64,000 nt of DNA from Anastatus disparis (lineage: Eukaryota > Arthropoda > Insecta > Hymenoptera > Eupelmidae): positions 620,001-684,000 of the forward strand of contig JAFFSR010000370.1 of NCBI GenBank assembly GCA_017163975.1, given 5' to 3'. This document shows positions 55,080-64,000 of the stretch, one piece after another (the first letter of the stretch is position 1; every line of letters starts with the position of its first letter). The position numbers and the translations under genes were made by a program. Below the pieces are notes generated by a model, which searched no databases, was not told where the DNA came from, and saw nothing but the letters and a program-made list of their open reading frames with translations.

Positions 55080-56494
55080 TGTGACGATGCGAATTCAAGT
55101 ATCGCGCTTAAAGCTCTAGTACCTACGCTCGACTGCGAGAAGACGAACTCACTCGATGCGCTCGGTTGCTACGAGGCGACACTCCCGCAATGGGAATAGC
55201 GAGCTCCAGAGTATATATATCGGCGCGGCAGCCGGCTAAGGAAGCTCTCTCCCTTTTTGCTATGTAGAGAAGTCATGCTTCACATAGTTAGAATTCTTCT
55301 TTACCTGCACTCCTTTCCGTCTAATCTGAGTAGTAGGGGGATTCCACTACACAGATTCCTCTCCCCTCTTGCTAGGTAGAGAAGTTATGCTTTACATAGT
55401 AAGAGCCTCCACCAACGTCCAATCTGAGTAGTAGGGGGATCACACTACACAGATTTCTCTCCAGCTACCTCCACCATTTATGATCGGGGAGCCTCCGGCC
55501 AGGTCATTGTGAGATCCAGCATACCCCTTCCTCTCACGAGTAGAGGTCCTCTTGTGAGCAGAAAAGTTCACCGATTCCAACCACCTTCTTTACTCCTGTA
55601 CCAACCAAGTCACCTGCTTTATCAATCGCCGTCTTAACCACCGTCAGTAAAGTAGATTTCGCGTTTACCCGCCGTAGATAATTTTTATTTATAATTGTGT
55701 CTAGGGACCCTTTAGAAAGGGATTGGAAACCTCGTTCTGCGTTTTCTATTGGCTGTTAAAAACAAGAGATCTAAACCGGAAACTACATAAGAAAGTAATA
55801 AGTTAGAAAGAGACAGTAAATATTTCCCACGGAGATAACCCGTGATGTTTTCTATAAGCACTTTATCCGTTCCTTTCCGGTTTAGATCAGTATGGCGGCA
55901 ACATTTTTTTGTCCCTTCCTAGAGGACCCCTAATTGTGTCTAGAACACCATGCCACCTACCGGTGGAAAAGAGGAAAGAACATTTTTTTATATATTATCA
56001 CCAGTCAAAAATATATTTTTAGTTCCGTTAAAAGTAAATTAAATTATATTTTTTCATTATGTTTGCATTTTTATTTTTATTTATCCGCGTGGTAAAAAAT
56101 TTACTTTTATGCTTTAATAAATTAACAAAAGATGAGTTTAATTTAAATCAGTCATCAATGCGCTTATTTACCTAGTTCCGCTAAACCTTTCCTGTAAATC
56201 CGATCCGTCGTTTATACCTTTAGTTATTAAGCTTATTTATTCTCACTAAAGACTTACATTTAATTATTAATTCAAATACAAAAGTAAATTCTTTCTTTCT
56301 TTTATCAAAGTTAAATTATTAATCATAATCATTCTTATATTATTAATGTTTTTTTTATTAAATTCTTTTTCTTTCTTTATTTAATTAAAATTAATTAAAT
56401 CATAAGTTCAAACTTTGGCTTTTTCATCTCACCGTCGACCATCCTCACTCAGAGAGAAAATTCATGCCAATAGAGCATTTAGTTTACGTATCCA
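55080..56494 (+). mobile_element. solo LTR of an unidentified LTR retrotransposon
   Basis: Starts TGTGACGATGCG and ends GTTTACGTATCCA (TG...CA), flanked by AAGTT on both sides (55075-55079, 56495-56499). A TATATATA box lies at 55212 after a GC-richer upstream region. Two tandem pairs of AGGTAGAGAAGTYATGCTT / CAATCTGAGTAGTAGGGGGAT follow. No coding sequence. Orientation follows the TATA box. A 226-bp MITE is nested at 55705. Confidence 0.6.
55705..55930. mobile_element. 226-bp MITE in the solo LTR
   Basis: Flanked by the 13-base direct repeat TAATTGTGTCTAG (55692-55704, 55931-55943). Imperfect ends GGACCCTTTAGAAAGGGA / inverse. Internal inverted GATCTAAACCGGAAAC / TTTCCGGTTTAGATC. Confidence 0.75.
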
Positions 56495-56629
56495 AAGTTA
56501 GTAAGTAATATCCTATGCTTTTATAACAGCGCCGTATACTCTTACGAGGTTTATGCTGTCCAAAAACGGTTTGTTTACATGCTTTGGTAATTCCCCACTC
56601 TACCTTCCTTCAATTTAACCAGACTTATA

Positions 56630-57800
56630 TTTGTAAAGATGGTCTCTAAGTATTTGAAGTATCGCCCTTTTTTATCGACAGCTTTAACACATTGTTTTAT
56701 CAGCCCTAATTTAATATGGAAAGGCGGTAAAAGGATTTTGCTAGGATCGACAAGAGGACGATTGATGACATTGCTGGAACCTGGAGTAAGTAATGGTCTC
56801 GCTGGTCATACTTTTGTATTACAGTGTTTTGCTCTATCTCAACTGTCAAACATACATAAATAGCATGGGTACTTGGTAAAACCTGATTGTTGACCTAGTA
56901 TCATGGACAATATTTTCAGATCTCCACAAATTAACCATTCATGCTCACTATACTTTATTTTATTCAAAACCTTTTCGATGTTACAGTATTCTTCTTTGAT
57001 TACAGTTGAATGAGCCAATGATAACGAAGTATACTCAATCGTATTGTGAAGAAGAACTGCCTTCAAGCTTCGCTTAGATAAATCGATGAATAACCTCCAC
57101 TCTTCTGGCTTGTATAAATTTGGTTTAAACTTATTAATAAGTCTTCGTATATTGGTGCAATACACTATATTAGATTCGTTAGTGAAGTATGATCAAAACG
57201 CTTCTTCTCGGTTTCGATAATATGTAACGTTTACGTCCACTCTTCTAGCTTGTATAAATTTGGTTTAAACTCATTAATAAGTCTTCGTATATTGGTGCAA
57301 TACACTATATCAGATTCGCTAGTGAAGTATGATCAAAACGCTTCTTCTCGGTTTCGATAATATGTAACGTTTACGTCCTTTTCGAATACATTAAAAAACT
57401 TTAATTGAGAAGCTATTAATTCAGCTGCATCTTTTGCTAATCCAGCATTCCTAAACATGTCATTAAGTTGAGCTTAAAAGATCTTTTTTCAGCTTTTCTC
57501 TTTACCAATGGGAACATATTCCTCATCACTGTCCGAAGACAGTTCTTCTTCACTTTCGACGGATTCACTTTCTGCTTTCGTCAATGATTCATTTTCGTCA
57601 GTATCGTCGTTAAGATTTTTTACGTCTTCTTCTGTACTACAATCAACTAGCATACTGTCCATTCCTTGTATAAAGCTGTCTCGTGAAGCCTCGTCTATCA
57701 AACTTTCGACTATTTGCTTCTGCAGACGAACGAGACTAGAAACTGTCGCATACAATATTTTATCTGGTCGCACTTTATTTACCCCAGTTACATTTGCCAT
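56630..57800 (-). pseudogene. transposase-like gene, element B, middle and N-terminal part
   Basis: From 57800: MANVTGVNKVRPDKIL, then DEASRDSFIQGMDSM and an acidic serine-rich stretch to EEYVPIGKEK, matching residues about 150-210 of the intact protein. The cysteine-rich start is missing. After a frameshifted region, 57165-56839 has KPNLYKPEEWRLFIDLSKRS and LICGDLKILSMILGQQSGFT with KYPCYLCMFDS. Frameshifted homology to PLHIKLGLIKQ runs to 56630. Confidence 0.85.
57099..57376. repeat. 139-bp tandem duplication in the element B gene
   Basis: 57099-57237 and 57238-57376 are nearly identical (CACTCTTCT...GTTTACGTC), adding a repeated segment around the KPNLYKPEEW region and breaking the gene. 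Confidence 0.9.
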
Positions 57801-57865
57801 GCAAGTGTAGAAGTCACTTTAACCTAATGGTTTTTTCCAAATAGCTGGTTTCACAAACTTAATGA

Positions 57866-58380
57866 TGAGTTTAAACCAAATTTATACAAGCCAGAAGAGT
57901 GGAGGTTATTCATCAATTTATCTAAGCGAAGCTTGAAGGCAGTTCTTCTTCACAATACGATTGAGTATACTTCGTTATCATTGGCTCATTTAACTGTACT
58001 CAAACAAGAATACTGTAACATCGAAAAGGTTTTGAATAAAATAAAGTATAGTGAGCATGAATGGTTAATTTGTGGAGACCTGAAAATATTGTCCATGATA
58101 CTAGGTCAACAATCAGGTTTTACCAAGTACCCATGCTATTTATGTATGTTTGACAGTTGAGATAGAGCAAAACACTGTAATACAAAAGTATGACCAGCGA
58201 GACCATTACTTACTCCAGGTTCCAGCAATGTCATCAATCGTCTTCTTGTCGATCCTAGCAAAATCCTTTTACCGCCTTTCCATATTAAATTAGGGCTGAT
58301 AAAACAATGTGTTAAAGCTGTCGATAAAAAAGGGCGATACTTCAAATACTTAGAGACCATCTTTTTGACAGTTTTTTGAG
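57866..58380 (+). pseudogene. transposase-like gene, element B, truncated inverted copy
   Basis: Starts in the KPNLYKPEEWRLFINLSKRS block (residue about 289 equivalent) and reads LICGDLKILSMILGQQSGFT and PCYLCMFDS, then a TGA at about 58158. PPFHIKLGLIKQCVKAVDKK follows and it ends at KYLETIF. About 160 residues of the C terminus are missing before the element end at 58505. Confidence 0.85.
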
Positions 58381-58505
58381 GTTATGTTTAAAATTTACGG
58401 CCAATCCCCTACTTTTGACGCTGGATTTGGATTCAGCGGGAAAAAATAGAAAAGAAATGTATAGTCTCCATCCCAGAACCGACAACTTTTTTTTGTGGGC
58501 CTGTG

Positions 58506-58671
58506 TTATTAATTGTTATATTCACTTTTTATGTAAATTGAAAAATATTTTTTTTTAAATCTTTTATGTAACTTTAAACAAATTTAATGTCTTCTCTTAA
58601 TTTTTTTATGTTTTAACAGTTATTTTTAGAATTTAAGGTATTTAAGAGGGACTTAAAAGGCGGGCGTTACC
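58506..58671. other. short spacer, nothing seen
   Basis: AT-rich, no feature. Confidence 0.4.
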
Positions 58672-59294
58672 ATTTGCCGCTTGATATAGGGTGGCACTAT
58701 GGTGAGGTGAGAAAAATATACAAAATATTTTGTATACAGAGCCTCAGAATTTCCCGAGACAATAATATACTTCTAATGTTATCAAAGGCACTAGCCATAT
58801 ATATTTAGAATAATTATCGATGCTAATCTTCTTCAAAAAGTCGAAAAGATTGTCATAAAATGGAAAATGCGGCGCGCAATAGAGCCAATGTAAACATATG
58901 GATGTTTCTCCTAAGTGCGATAAAGAAAGTAATATTTAAGAACGATATATACACAAGCTCAGGAGGATTGCTCCAGAGCGATAAATTTAATGCATCGATA
59001 TATGCTATATTTGTTCAGCACATTGATTTCATATCTTCTGTCTCTATGATACAGAATTGTGCAATTTCCTAGAGCAACCCCCAGGCTGACTATACTTCGC
59101 ACTTCGTTTTTAGTTTTATAACAATATCTTAGAGTTTTCAAACAAGATTATTATCAATAATTATTCTACATATATATGGCTACTGCCTTTGACAACATTG
59201 AAAGTATGTTACTGTCTAGTAAATAGTAAATTGCTGTATAAAAAATATTTCTTATTTTCCTCTCATCTGATCGCAGTGCCACCAAGTGGCAAAT
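58672..59294. mobile_element. 623-bp non-autonomous element with 70-bp inverted ends
   Basis: ATTTGCCGCTTG...GTGGCACT...GAGAAAAATATAC at the left has an inverse counterpart ending ...GTGCCACCAAGTGGCAAAT at the right. The short frames inside (58860-59072) have no recognised domain. Confidence 0.7.
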
Positions 59295-59517
59295 CTTTCC
59301 GACAGCCTTTTAATTTGAATCTAAAAAAAAATCAAATTCAAATTTAACAATAATAATTAATTAAACTTTTTTTACCTTAATTATATATTAAATACAAGAC
59401 TTGGGTCTATAAATAGTTTGAAAAAATTTCATCTGATGATTTTAATCCTTTACTTATTCCAAAACTTGATTTTGGTACTTACCGCAGGCTTTTTCAATTA
59501 ATTTTCCAGTTAGTTTA

Positions 59518-59909
59518 TAAGAGCAGGCCAGATTCGCTGTCCTTGTCTAATTGAGATTTTTGTTATTTACTCAAGTATTAATCGGCGTATCTGCAAATCG
59601 AAGGTTAAGCGCAATAGATATTATTATTACAAATATGTATGCACAAGAAAAAAAAATCTGCCGCTTTGTTTTTGAGAAAAGTAAGGAACGCAAAAATATT
59701 ATAAACATAAACTTTTATTTCGGCGTTTCTTACTTTTCTCAAAAACAAAGCGGTAAAATTTTTTTTCTTGTGCATAGATGTTTATAATAATAATATCTAT
59801 TGCGCTCAACCTTTAATTTGAAGATACACCGATTAATACTTGAGAAAATAACAAAAAACTCAATTTTTACTCGGTCGGTGTCAGATTCTACTCCGGCCTG
59901 CTCTTAATA
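59518..59909. mobile_element. 392-bp hairpin MITE
   Basis: TAAGAGCAGGCCAGATTCGC at the left and ...GGCCTGCTCTTA at the right. Nearly full-length arms meet at about 59713, with ACTTTTCTCAAAAACAAAGCGG and its inverse. A diverged copy lies at 42587-42965 and a possible stub at 40232. Confidence 0.88.
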
Positions 59910-60047
59910 AAATAGTATATAACAATACGGGCGACTTCAATCACCTATTATTACAGGGCGAAGTTAGAGCCCGAGTGTTAGCAAGGGTCCTAAATGCCGT
60001 GCAATAATAAGTGAATTTAAGTCGCGAGTATCGTATACTATTTTATA
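59910..60047. mobile_element. small inverted-repeat element
   Basis: AAAATAGTATATAACAATAC near 59908 pairs with GTATCGTATACTATTTTAT at 60029-60047. CGACTTCAATCACCTATTATTA pairs with the inverse inside. It directly abuts the preceding MITE. Confidence 0.65.
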
Positions 60048-60575
60048 GCTCGAGTGATTTAAATCCGCCGCACTACATCTATGCTCTCAAAGTTTAATAA
60101 TAAACAAAGGCTACGCACTCCACGTATGATAATTCATAAAAAAAATGAATTCCATATATCAGCATTCTACAAATGATAAATCGTAAAAGAAAAGCGAAAA
60201 CTGCAAGAAAGCAAAATCTAAGCACTTCGCGAATAATAAATAGAAAAAAAAACTAAAAATATATATAAAACATGAAATAACATTATGTCAAACTGTTGAA
60301 ATTAATTCTGTAATAATAAAAATCTAAATTTCCTTTCATATATGTATTCGGGCCGTAGGAGGGACAATTGGTTACTTATGTATTGTATTAGCAGTTGCGT
60401 TTAGGGGAATCACAGACGCGACGGAGTCTTAGAGCGTCGAAATGACAACCTCTTCGCTTCACATGTTATACTGATATTAACTTTGGTTTTACATGTATTT
60501 CACACGCTTATAATTGTTATTTATTTTGAAAAATATCGATACAAAAGAGTTGCAACAATCTACACTTTATTATTA
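60048..60575. other. no gene recognised
   Basis: AT-rich DNA; no repeat partner in the window. Confidence 0.4.
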
Positions 60576-61243
60576 CACAGGCCCACAAAATGAAAAAAAA
60601 TGTCTGAACTTTTGACCGGACATACATATTCCCATGTATTTTTCGATGCTGAATCCGAATCTGTAATAAAAATATAGGGTTTTCCTACCTTTTCTCAGAG
60701 TTTTATTGAAAAAACCTCATTTTTTACGGTTTTTTGCGGTTTTTCGAGTCCAGAAAAAACAAATCATGAGATACGGTTAATTGGACTTCAAAATCGAATT
60801 CTACGGGGAAAAATACATGGGAAACCATACCTTCAAATTTTTTTAACGCGATTCTAGTCCTCTGTATGGGGCTGAAAAGATGAGGAAATCGGTAAAAGTC
60901 GAAATTTTGCCTAAAATGGATTTAAACAATATTAAAATTTAATCATGCGTCTTTTGAAGAGTCGATAAACATTGGAAATACTATCCTGGGGGTTTTTCAG
61001 ATTGCTGATCATGAATTTGAAGTCAGATTGTGTAAAAACTACTTCTAGAGGGCGGTGACAAGAACTGTATATGGTAAATTTATCGATTTTTTAAAAATTT
61101 TACGTCTGAAATACTAATTTTAGAGTCTTTCACAGCATTGACTGTAAATTCAAGATATTAACTTAGCCTATTGTGTACGTTAAACTTAACATTTTGTCTA
61201 TGTTTGTCTCTCTCTCTCTCTCTCTCTCTCTTCCGATGTTTTT

Positions 61244-63097
61244 TTAAATTGGCTTACGCTTACGTACACGTTTCTCTTTGAATGACCGATGTAGTGGATT
61301 TCTGACACGTTTTTGTCCTTTTTTCGCAGCTGTTTCTCTTTTTATCATCCAGCAGTAATCTGCTAACATGTTGATACCCCAGTTTCCTTGAAATCTACGT
61401 TCAAACTCCTTTAAATCTTGGTGAAATCGTTCACCATGCTCTTCACTAAAGTCTCCGTTATTTTCAGGAAACTGATCAACGTGTGAATCAAGAAAATGAA
61501 GTTTTAAGTTCATTAGACAACCCAATTTTTCAAAATTACGTACCATTCTTTTCACAATAGCTTTATAATTCGTGTCTTTGGCATTACCCAAAAATTTCGT
61601 CGATACCTCTTTAAAACTTAACCATGCTTCCTTTTCAACATCAGTCATGCTTTGTTCAAAGTTTTCGTCTCTAAATAAAGTTCGGATTTCAGGACCATCA
61701 AAAATACCTTCATTTAATTTAGCATCAGATTTATGGGGAAATACTTTGCTTATATATTGGAAGCATTGACCGTCCTTGTCCAAAGCTTTAACTAATTGCT
61801 TTATCAATCCAAGCTTTATATGCAGAGGCGGTATCAAAATTTTCGAAGGATTAACGAGTGGATCTTTTATAACATTCTGTTTTCCAGGTTCAAACGATTC
61901 TCTTGATGGCCAAATTTTCTTTTTATAGTGTTTTTCTCTATCTCTGCTATCAAACATGCATAAATAACATGGGTACTTCGTAAATCCAGATTGTTGTCCA
62001 AGTATCATAGATAAAATCTTTAAATCGCCACATATTTGCCATTTATGTTCTCTATATTTTATTTTCGTTAAAAGTAGTTCAAGATTGGAATACTCTTCTT
62101 TAAGTACTGTTGAATGTGCTAATGGTATAGGAGCATATTTATTTGTGATATTGAGGGGTACTGCTTTAAGGCTGCGCTTTGATGAATCAATGAATAGTCG
62201 CCAATTTTCAGGTTTGTATATGTTGGGTTTCAATTCATCAATAAGACCTTTCACGTCCGTGCAATAAACCATATTAGAATCATTCTTGAAATAATTTCTA
62301 AAGCGCTCTTCTCGATTACGATATGCACATACTTTAGTACCCTTTGTCAACATATTTCGTCTCTTAAACTCTGAAGCCATAAACTCTGATTGTTCCTTAG
62401 ATAAACCACTCTTTCTAAATAAATCGTTCAGACTTTTTTGATCAAACTTTTCAACAGTTCGTTCTTCACCCTTAGGAATATACTCTTCATCACTATCCAG
62501 AGAATGTTCTTCAGGTGAACTTAGATCTTCTTCATTTGATGAGCTTCCGTCTGCGGCAATCACATTTTCAGTTGTTCCATCTGTCGAGTTTTCATCTACA
62601 TTTAGATTCCCTAAGCCTGTTGTAAAACTATCTCTCGAATCTTTATTTTCAAAAATATCCATAAAATTCTTGGATGGAAATTCTATACAAGAAGTATTAG
62701 GATATACTATTCCTTTTTTCTGTATCTTGTCTAAACCTTGTATCTTTGTTAAACAAAAATAGCAATCATTTTCATCTTTTGGTTCCTTCCACTTTGTAGG
62801 TATAGTAAATTTTAATTTGGACCTAGCCTGACTGGTGTTGTATCGATTCATCATGGCATAACATGAAGCACATATATAATGAGGAACCCAAATTTTATCC
62901 TGTTGAGAAATCTCAATATCAAAACATTTTTGATAGATAAAATTAATATTATCTGTGATTTTTCTTTTGTTTCGTTGTCCAATATATTCTGAACATACAT
63001 AACAGAAATTATCTTGAGATCCATTACACGTATGGTTAAAACTGTTATTGGATGTACCAGCGCAGTTTAAAAAAGGTTGAAAATTTGAATTAGCCAT
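61244..63097 (-). CDS. 617-residue zinc-finger transposase-like protein
   Basis: Intact ORF. The N-terminal cysteine-rich region (C32/C35, C58, C76/C79, C112/C115) suggests zinc binding. Residues 160-215 are acidic and serine-rich. The C-terminal two thirds are conserved with copies A and B: LFIDSSKRSLKAV (D304), CGDLKILSMILGQQSGFTKY (D358), PCYLCMFDSRD (C377/C380), PPLHIKLGLIKQLVKALDKD, and EEHGERFHQDL (E556, H559). D304, D358 and E556 could form an RNase-H-like DDE triad; this is inference. The basic tail could be a nuclear signal. I recall similar multicopy 'GQQSG(F/Y)TKYPC' proteins in arthropod genomes but cannot name the superfamily. The start is the first ATG after the leader. Confidence 0.85.
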   Translation of the reverse strand: MANSNFQPFLNCAGTSNNSFNHTCNGSQDNFCYVCSEYIGQRNKRKITDNINFIYQKCFDIEISQQDKIWVPHYICASCYAMMNRYNTSQARSKLKFTIPTKWKEPKDENDCYFCLTKIQGLDKIQKKGIVYPNTSCIEFPSKNFMDIFENKDSRDSFTTGLGNLNVDENSTDGTTENVIAADGSSSNEEDLSSPEEHSLDSDEEYIPKGEERTVEKFDQKSLNDLFRKSGLSKEQSEFMASEFKRRNMLTKGTKVCAYRNREERFRNYFKNDSNMVYCTDVKGLIDELKPNIYKPENWRLFIDSSKRSLKAVPLNITNKYAPIPLAHSTVLKEEYSNLELLLTKIKYREHKWQICGDLKILSMILGQQSGFTKYPCYLCMFDSRDREKHYKKKIWPSRESFEPGKQNVIKDPLVNPSKILIPPLHIKLGLIKQLVKALDKDGQCFQYISKVFPHKSDAKLNEGIFDGPEIRTLFRDENFEQSMTDVEKEAWLSFKEVSTKFLGNAKDTNYKAIVKRMVRNFEKLGCLMNLKLHFLDSHVDQFPENNGDFSEEHGERFHQDLKEFERRFQGNWGINMLADYCWMIKRETAAKKGQKRVRNPLHRSFKEKRVRKRKPI

Positions 63098-63118
63098 ATT
63101 GTTGAATTAAACCCCACA

Positions 63119-63391
63119 CACTAGGAATCCTGTTCCGATCGCAGGTGAGTCCGCCGTCCTAGGGGTGATAACTCTCATACCTCCCCAGGCCTAAGTATGA
63201 GAGCTTTCCGACTTTGACGAGGACAATGTCAACTCGTCGTCGGACACACTACGGCATCATTCTCACATCCTAGTGCTCCCCTGCAGGACAGCGCGCCTTC
63301 GCTGGGTTCGTTACTGCAAAGTATTGAGTACACCGAATCATTCTACACATCCCATTTTCAGGGCAGTTGTCATCGTGACCAATACTTCGCA
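63119..63391 (-). ncRNA. conserved structured 5' leader with pseudoknot, element C
   Basis: Alignable with 46633-46903 across non-coding sequence. Stems: outer 63119-63126/63268-63275; pseudoknot 63172-63179/63196-63203 interleaved with 63158-63165/63183-63189; hairpin 63208-63221/63233-63243; small hairpin 63289-63293/63300-63304; long stem 63315-63326/63380-63391. The last has entirely different bases from element A yet pairs 11 of 12 plus one G-U, and that G-U exists only on the minus strand. It ends 22 nt before the ATG at 63097. Confidence 0.78.
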
Positions 63392-63427
63392 GCAGCAGGT
63401 TTTTTTAGGTACCCTTATAGAGTACTG

Positions 63428-63453
63428 ATATATATATATATATATATATATAT
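63428..63453. repeat. (TA)n in the element C centre
   Basis: About 26 bases of TA repeats between the leader and the inverted gene copy. Confidence 0.95.
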
Positions 63454-63649
63454 AGCTTTGGAAAAAGATCTTAAGTCCCATTCGTTTATAAACAATGCTT
63501 TAAGATCAATGACAGTGTACAACAGTGATTAACTGAACGGAGCTTTAAAATGAAACCGAATTCATTTCTAAACAACAGTACCCAGTTTTACAACAGAATA
63601 AGTATAAATAAAAAATTGACAGATCAAATTGTCTCTGACACAAACACAC

Positions 63650-64000
63650 CAAATGAAGAAGATCTAAGTTCACCTGAAGAACATTCTCCGGATAGTGATG
63701 AAGAGTATATTCCTAAGGGTGAAGAACGAACTGTTGAAAAGTTTGATTAAAAAAGTCTGAACGATTTATTTAGAAAGAGTGGTTTATCTAAGGAACAATC
63801 AGAGTTTATGGCTTCAGAGTTTAAGAGACGAAATATGTTGACAAAGGGTACTAAAGTATGTGCATATCGTAATCGAGAAGAGCGCTTTAGAAATTATTTC
63901 AAGAATGATTCTAATATGGTTTATTGCACGGACGTGAAAGGTCTTATTGATGAATTGAAACCCAACATATACAAACCTGAAAATTGGCGACTATTCATTG
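63650..64000 (+). pseudogene. transposase-like gene, element C, inverted 5'-truncated copy
   Basis: Homology with the minus gene begins at NEEDLSSPEEHS (residue about 188) and continues past the window edge through VYCTDVKGLIDELKPNIYKP. A TAA at 63748 replaces the Gln after VEKFD, but the frame otherwise stays open to the edge. Apart from that stop and one Leu-to-Pro change, it is nearly identical to the other arm, so the inversion is recent or kept similar by conversion. The 63550-63649 frame before it is unrelated. Confidence 0.85.

Larger units (their letters stand above)
52997..58505. mobile_element. element B: palindromic transposon, heavily disrupted
   Basis: Ends CACAGACCCACAAAAAAATG and ...TTTTGTGGGCCTGTG. 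Its left 1 kb matches the left end of element C. Minus-strand gene pieces lie at 54085-54440 and 56630-57800, and a plus-strand piece at 57866-58380. A MITE (53316-53719) and a 2.2-kb block with a solo LTR (55080-56494) interrupt it. Confidence 0.75.
60576..64000. mobile_element. element C: palindromic transposon with an intact gene (runs off the window)
   Basis: Left end CACAGGCCCACAAAATG, homologous to the left end of element B for about 650 bp. The intact minus-strand gene (61244-63097) comes next, then a structured leader (63119-63391), a short centre with (TA)n (63428-63453), and an inverted plus-strand copy from about 63650 to the window edge. Confidence 0.85.

Overview
Kind of genome. 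The window is AT-rich eukaryotic DNA with no bacterial gene organisation, and I found no confident host gene. It is a dense nest of transposable elements, nearly all broken. A Ty1/copia element with a copia-type initiator-tRNA primer site, a Ty3/gypsy element, BEL/Pao, Jockey-like and LOA/R1-like non-LTR elements, Tc3-like and mariner-like transposons, Helitron pieces and many hairpin MITEs point to an arthropod, most likely an insect. I cannot name the species. Layout, 0-23.6 kb. A gypsy-type retrotransposon (41-19250) has LTRs about 2.6% apart by my hand count. It carries a small coiled-coil ORF, gag, pol and a third ORF. A copia-like element (1631-11091, 238-bp LTRs with 5 differences, GAAAA target duplication) sits inside the coiled-coil ORF. 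The 3' gypsy LTR is cut by a Tc3-like transposon and a hairpin MITE, followed by a Jockey/BS-like non-LTR element. Layout, 23.6-41 kb. Two minus-strand Helitron protein fragments flank a stack of inverted repeats, including a 3.4-kb nested palindrome (24742-28159). A LOA/R1-like non-LTR element follows. Next is a mariner-like transposon with about 400-bp inverted ends (31364-39412) that contains a BEL/Pao element (31976-36804). Layout, 41-64 kb. A 2.1-kb element made of 69-bp tandem repeats is followed by three relatives of one large transposon: A (44078-49672), B (52997-58505) and C (60576 to beyond the window). Each has CACAG...CTGTG-type ends and two inverted copies of a gene for a zinc-finger, transposase-like protein. 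One arm holds the longer gene copy and the other a 5'-truncated copy. C keeps an intact 617-codon ORF, the only long intact gene here. The most promising signals. (1) Just upstream of the start codon in A and C there is about 275 nt of non-coding sequence. Its stems, including an H-type pseudoknot, are preserved by compensatory changes between the copies, and wobble pairs point to the mRNA strand. (2) The copia-like leader holds five hairpins with the same nine-base loop and different, complementary stems. (3) The palindromic A/B/C architecture itself, where one arm pair shares the same stop codons. All homology calls are from my own recognition of motifs; no search or folding program was run.
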